64,000 nucleotides of DNA, from the NCBI GenBank assembly GCA_035530615.1, contig DATKUL010000002.1, positions 1 to 64,000 on the forward strand, given 5' to 3'. A program made the position numbers and the translations under genes. Under the pieces are notes generated by a model that was not told where the DNA came from, made no database searches, and saw only the letters and a program-made list of their open reading frames with translations. This document shows, in pieces, positions 62,343 to 64,000 of the stretch. This stretch comes from Candidatus Paceibacterota bacterium. GTDB taxonomy: Bacteria > Actinomycetota > Actinomycetes > Nanopelagicales > Nanopelagicaceae. The stretch's first letter is position 1. Every line of letters starts with the position of its first letter.

Positions 62343-64000
62343 ATGGCTGAGTTTATTTACACAATGCGAAAGACGCGAAAAGCGCACGGCGACAAGGTTA
62401 TTTTGGATGATGTGACCCTCTCTTTTCTCCCAGGGGCCAAGATTGGTGTTGTCGGACCCAACGGTGCAGGAAAATCCACTGTTTTGCAGATTATGGCTGG
62501 CTTGCAGCAACCCTCAAATGGTGAAGCATTCCTGTCACCTGGATATTCGGTGGGAATTCTTCTGCAAGAACCGCCACTCAATGATGAGAAAAATGTTTTG
62601 GAGAATGTGCAAGAGGGCGTTGCCGAGACAATGGCTCTCATGGCCCGTTTCAATGAAGTTAGTGAAGAGATGGCGAACCCAGATGCCGACTACGACAAAT
62701 TACTTACTGAGATGGGAAACTTGCAAGAGCAACTGGATCACCGGAATGCTTGGGATCTCGACTCACAATTAGAGCAGGCAATGGATGCCCTTCGTTGTCC
62801 ACCACCAGACGCCGATGTCAAAGTACTTTCCGGTGGAGAACGACGTCGCGTGGCACTGTGCAAGTTGCTACTTCAGCAACCCGATCTTCTTCTTCTGGAC
62901 GAACCTACCAACCACCTTGATGCGGAATCAGTGCAGTGGCTCGAGCAGCATTTGAGCAAGTATCCAGGAACCGTTGTGGCAATTACCCACGATAGATACT
63001 TTCTCGACAACGTTGCGCAGTGGATTCTCGAATTAGACCGCGGTCGCGCATATCCATATGAAGGTAACTACTCAACGTATTTGGAAACAAAATCAACGCG
63101 TTTGAAGATCGAAGGACAGAAGGATGCCAAGCGCGTAAAACGCCTCACTGAAGAACTCGAATGGGTGCGGCAGAACTCGAAGGGCCGACAGGCCAAATCA
63201 AAGGCGCGTCTTGCTCGGTATGAAGAAATGGCATCCGAAGCCGACAAGATGCGCAAACTCGATTTTGAAGAGATCCAGATTCCACCCGGGCCGCGTCTTG
63301 GAAATATTGTGGTTGAGGTTGACCATCTCTCCAAGGGTTTTGGTGAAAGGCTTTTGGTCGACGATCTTTCCTTCTCACTTCCTCGCAACGGCATCGTCGG
63401 TGTCATCGGTCCAAACGGTGCGGGCAAGACAACTCTCTTTAAGATGATGTTGGGTGTTGAAGAGCCAGATTCGGGTTCTATTAAAATGGGCGAAACTGTG
63501 AAGATTTCCTATGTCGACCAGTCTCGTGCAGGTATCGATCCAAAGAAGACACTCTGGGAAGTTGTTTCCGACGGGTTGGATTACATCAAAGTGGGACTGG
63601 TTGAAATGCCCAGTCGTGCTTATGTCTCCGCATTTGGATTTAAAGGTCCAGATCAGCAGAAACAGGCCGGCGTTCTTTCCGGCGGCGAGCGAAATCGTTT
63701 GAACTTGGCGTTGACTTTGAAGATGGGCGGCAACTTGCTCCTTCTCGATGAGCCAACAAACGACCTGGATGTTGAAACGCTAGGGTCGCTTGAAAATGCA
63801 CTACTCGAATTTCCTGGTTGTGCAGTGGTTATTTCCCACGATCGTTGGTTCCTTGACCGGGTGGCCACGCATATCTTGGCTTACGAAGGCGATTCACAAT
63901 GGTTCTGGTTCGAAGGCAACTTTGAATCGTATGAGAAGAATAAGATCGAACGGCTCGGTGTTGATGCAGCTCGCCCACACCGCGTCACGTATAGAAAGCT
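62343..64000 (+). CDS. ettA: energy-dependent translational throttle protein EttA (ABC-F), 3' end outside window
   Basis: 552 codons of an ABC-F ATPase, open to the last base, so only a few C-terminal residues are missing. First ABC domain: Walker A GPNGAGKST (about 39-47), signature LSGGERRRVALCK, Walker B LLLLDEPTNHLD. The charged P-site interaction linker follows (about 240-300). Second ABC domain: GPNGAGKTT, LSGGERNRLNLAL, LLLLDEPTNDLD and SHDRWFLD. EttA binds the ribosomal E-site and gates elongation according to ATP/ADP. ATG 62343 lies 8 nt behind TAAGGT, with no ribosome-binding site. Confidence 0.96.
   Translation, partial: MAEFIYTMRKTRKAHGDKVILDDVTLSFLPGAKIGVVGPNGAGKSTVLQIMAGLQQPSNGEAFLSPGYSVGILLQEPPLNDEKNVLENVQEGVAETMALMARFNEVSEEMANPDADYDKLLTEMGNLQEQLDHRNAWDLDSQLEQAMDALRCPPPDADVKVLSGGERRRVALCKLLLQQPDLLLLDEPTNHLDAESVQWLEQHLSKYPGTVVAITHDRYFLDNVAQWILELDRGRAYPYEGNYSTYLETKSTRLKIEGQKDAKRVKRLTEELEWVRQNSKGRQAKSKARLARYEEMASEADKMRKLDFEEIQIPPGPRLGNIVVEVDHLSKGFGERLLVDDLSFSLPRNGIVGVIGPNGAGKTTLFKMMLGVEEPDSGSIKMGETVKISYVDQSRAGIDPKKTLWEVVSDGLDYIKVGLVEMPSRAYVSAFGFKGPDQQKQAGVLSGGERNRLNLALTLKMGGNLLLLDEPTNDLDVETLGSLENALLEFPGCAVVISHDRWFLDRVATHILAYEGDSQWFWFEGNFESYEKNKIERLGVDAARPHRVTYRK

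Overview
The window reads as chromosome of an actinobacterium of moderate GC. The signs are GTG starts, actinobacterial-type tRNA-Lys, tRNA-His and tRNA-Arg genes, an 11-bp-unit PHO box, an LCP ligase, oligoribonuclease, an EttA-type ABC-F protein, and several starts 5-9 nt behind a -10 box (leaderless style). A freshwater Nanopelagicales-like lineage (with katG, sugar ABC systems and a multicopper oxidase) is my best guess, but it is inference, not proof. No rRNA, CRISPR array, transposase or integrase was seen.

Layout. 0-10.8 kb: 3' end of a collagen-like surface protein, FUSC-type membrane protein, acetyltransferase, thioredoxin, tRNA hydroxylase TrhO, a coupled pair of membrane proteins, CorA, and several secreted proteins including one with fibronectin III modules. 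10.8-19.4 kb: a LacI-controlled oligosaccharide operon (debranching-type hydrolase, binding protein, two permeases, GH36, GH125). 19.5-21.5 kb: a multicopper oxidase plus SHOCT protein, sitting against a decapitated methyltransferase remnant. 21.6-30.1 kb: LCP ligase, two glycosyltransferases, sulfotransferase, CysD, CysNC, DUF2061 protein and a second sulfotransferase-like protein. Together these suggest assembly and sulfation of a surface glycan. 30.2-35 kb: radical SAM protein and protoporphyrinogen oxidase, then a three-gene collagen-like protein operon. 35.2-41 kb: a second sugar ABC operon (binding protein, two permeases, aldose epimerase) divergent from its IclR regulator and a zinc dehydrogenase.

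41.0-48.7 kb: an apparent genomic island. It is bounded on the right by an intact tRNA-Lys(CTT) and on the left by a degraded copy of that tRNA's 3' half. It carries katG, rarA, an unusual HTH-GHKL ATPase-STAS-like fusion protein behind helically phased repeats, a HipBA toxin-antitoxin pair behind perfect 21-nt direct repeats, a truncated-looking nucleotidyltransferase with a broken HEPN partner, and a YbjQ-like fragment. No integrase remains.

48.7-56.2 kb: secreted HNH nuclease, pyrophosphatase, tRNA-His, oligoribonuclease and the phosphate operon pstC-pstA-pstB-pstS-pstS', headed by a three-unit PHO box. 56.3-64 kb: an APH-type kinase, two tandem secreted beta-propeller-like proteins built on 120-nt repeats, an intergenic region holding a structured element (also present at 8.4 kb) and a tRNA-Arg 3' fragment, a trypsin-like protease locus split between two frames, tRNA-Arg(TCT), and ettA running off the end.

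The strongest leads for new biology are the tRNA-Lys island with its HTH-ATPase-STAS switch protein, the sulfated-glycan cluster, and the duplicated hairpin element. Starts were chosen by eye from ribosome-binding sites, overlaps and family knowledge. No database search was run.
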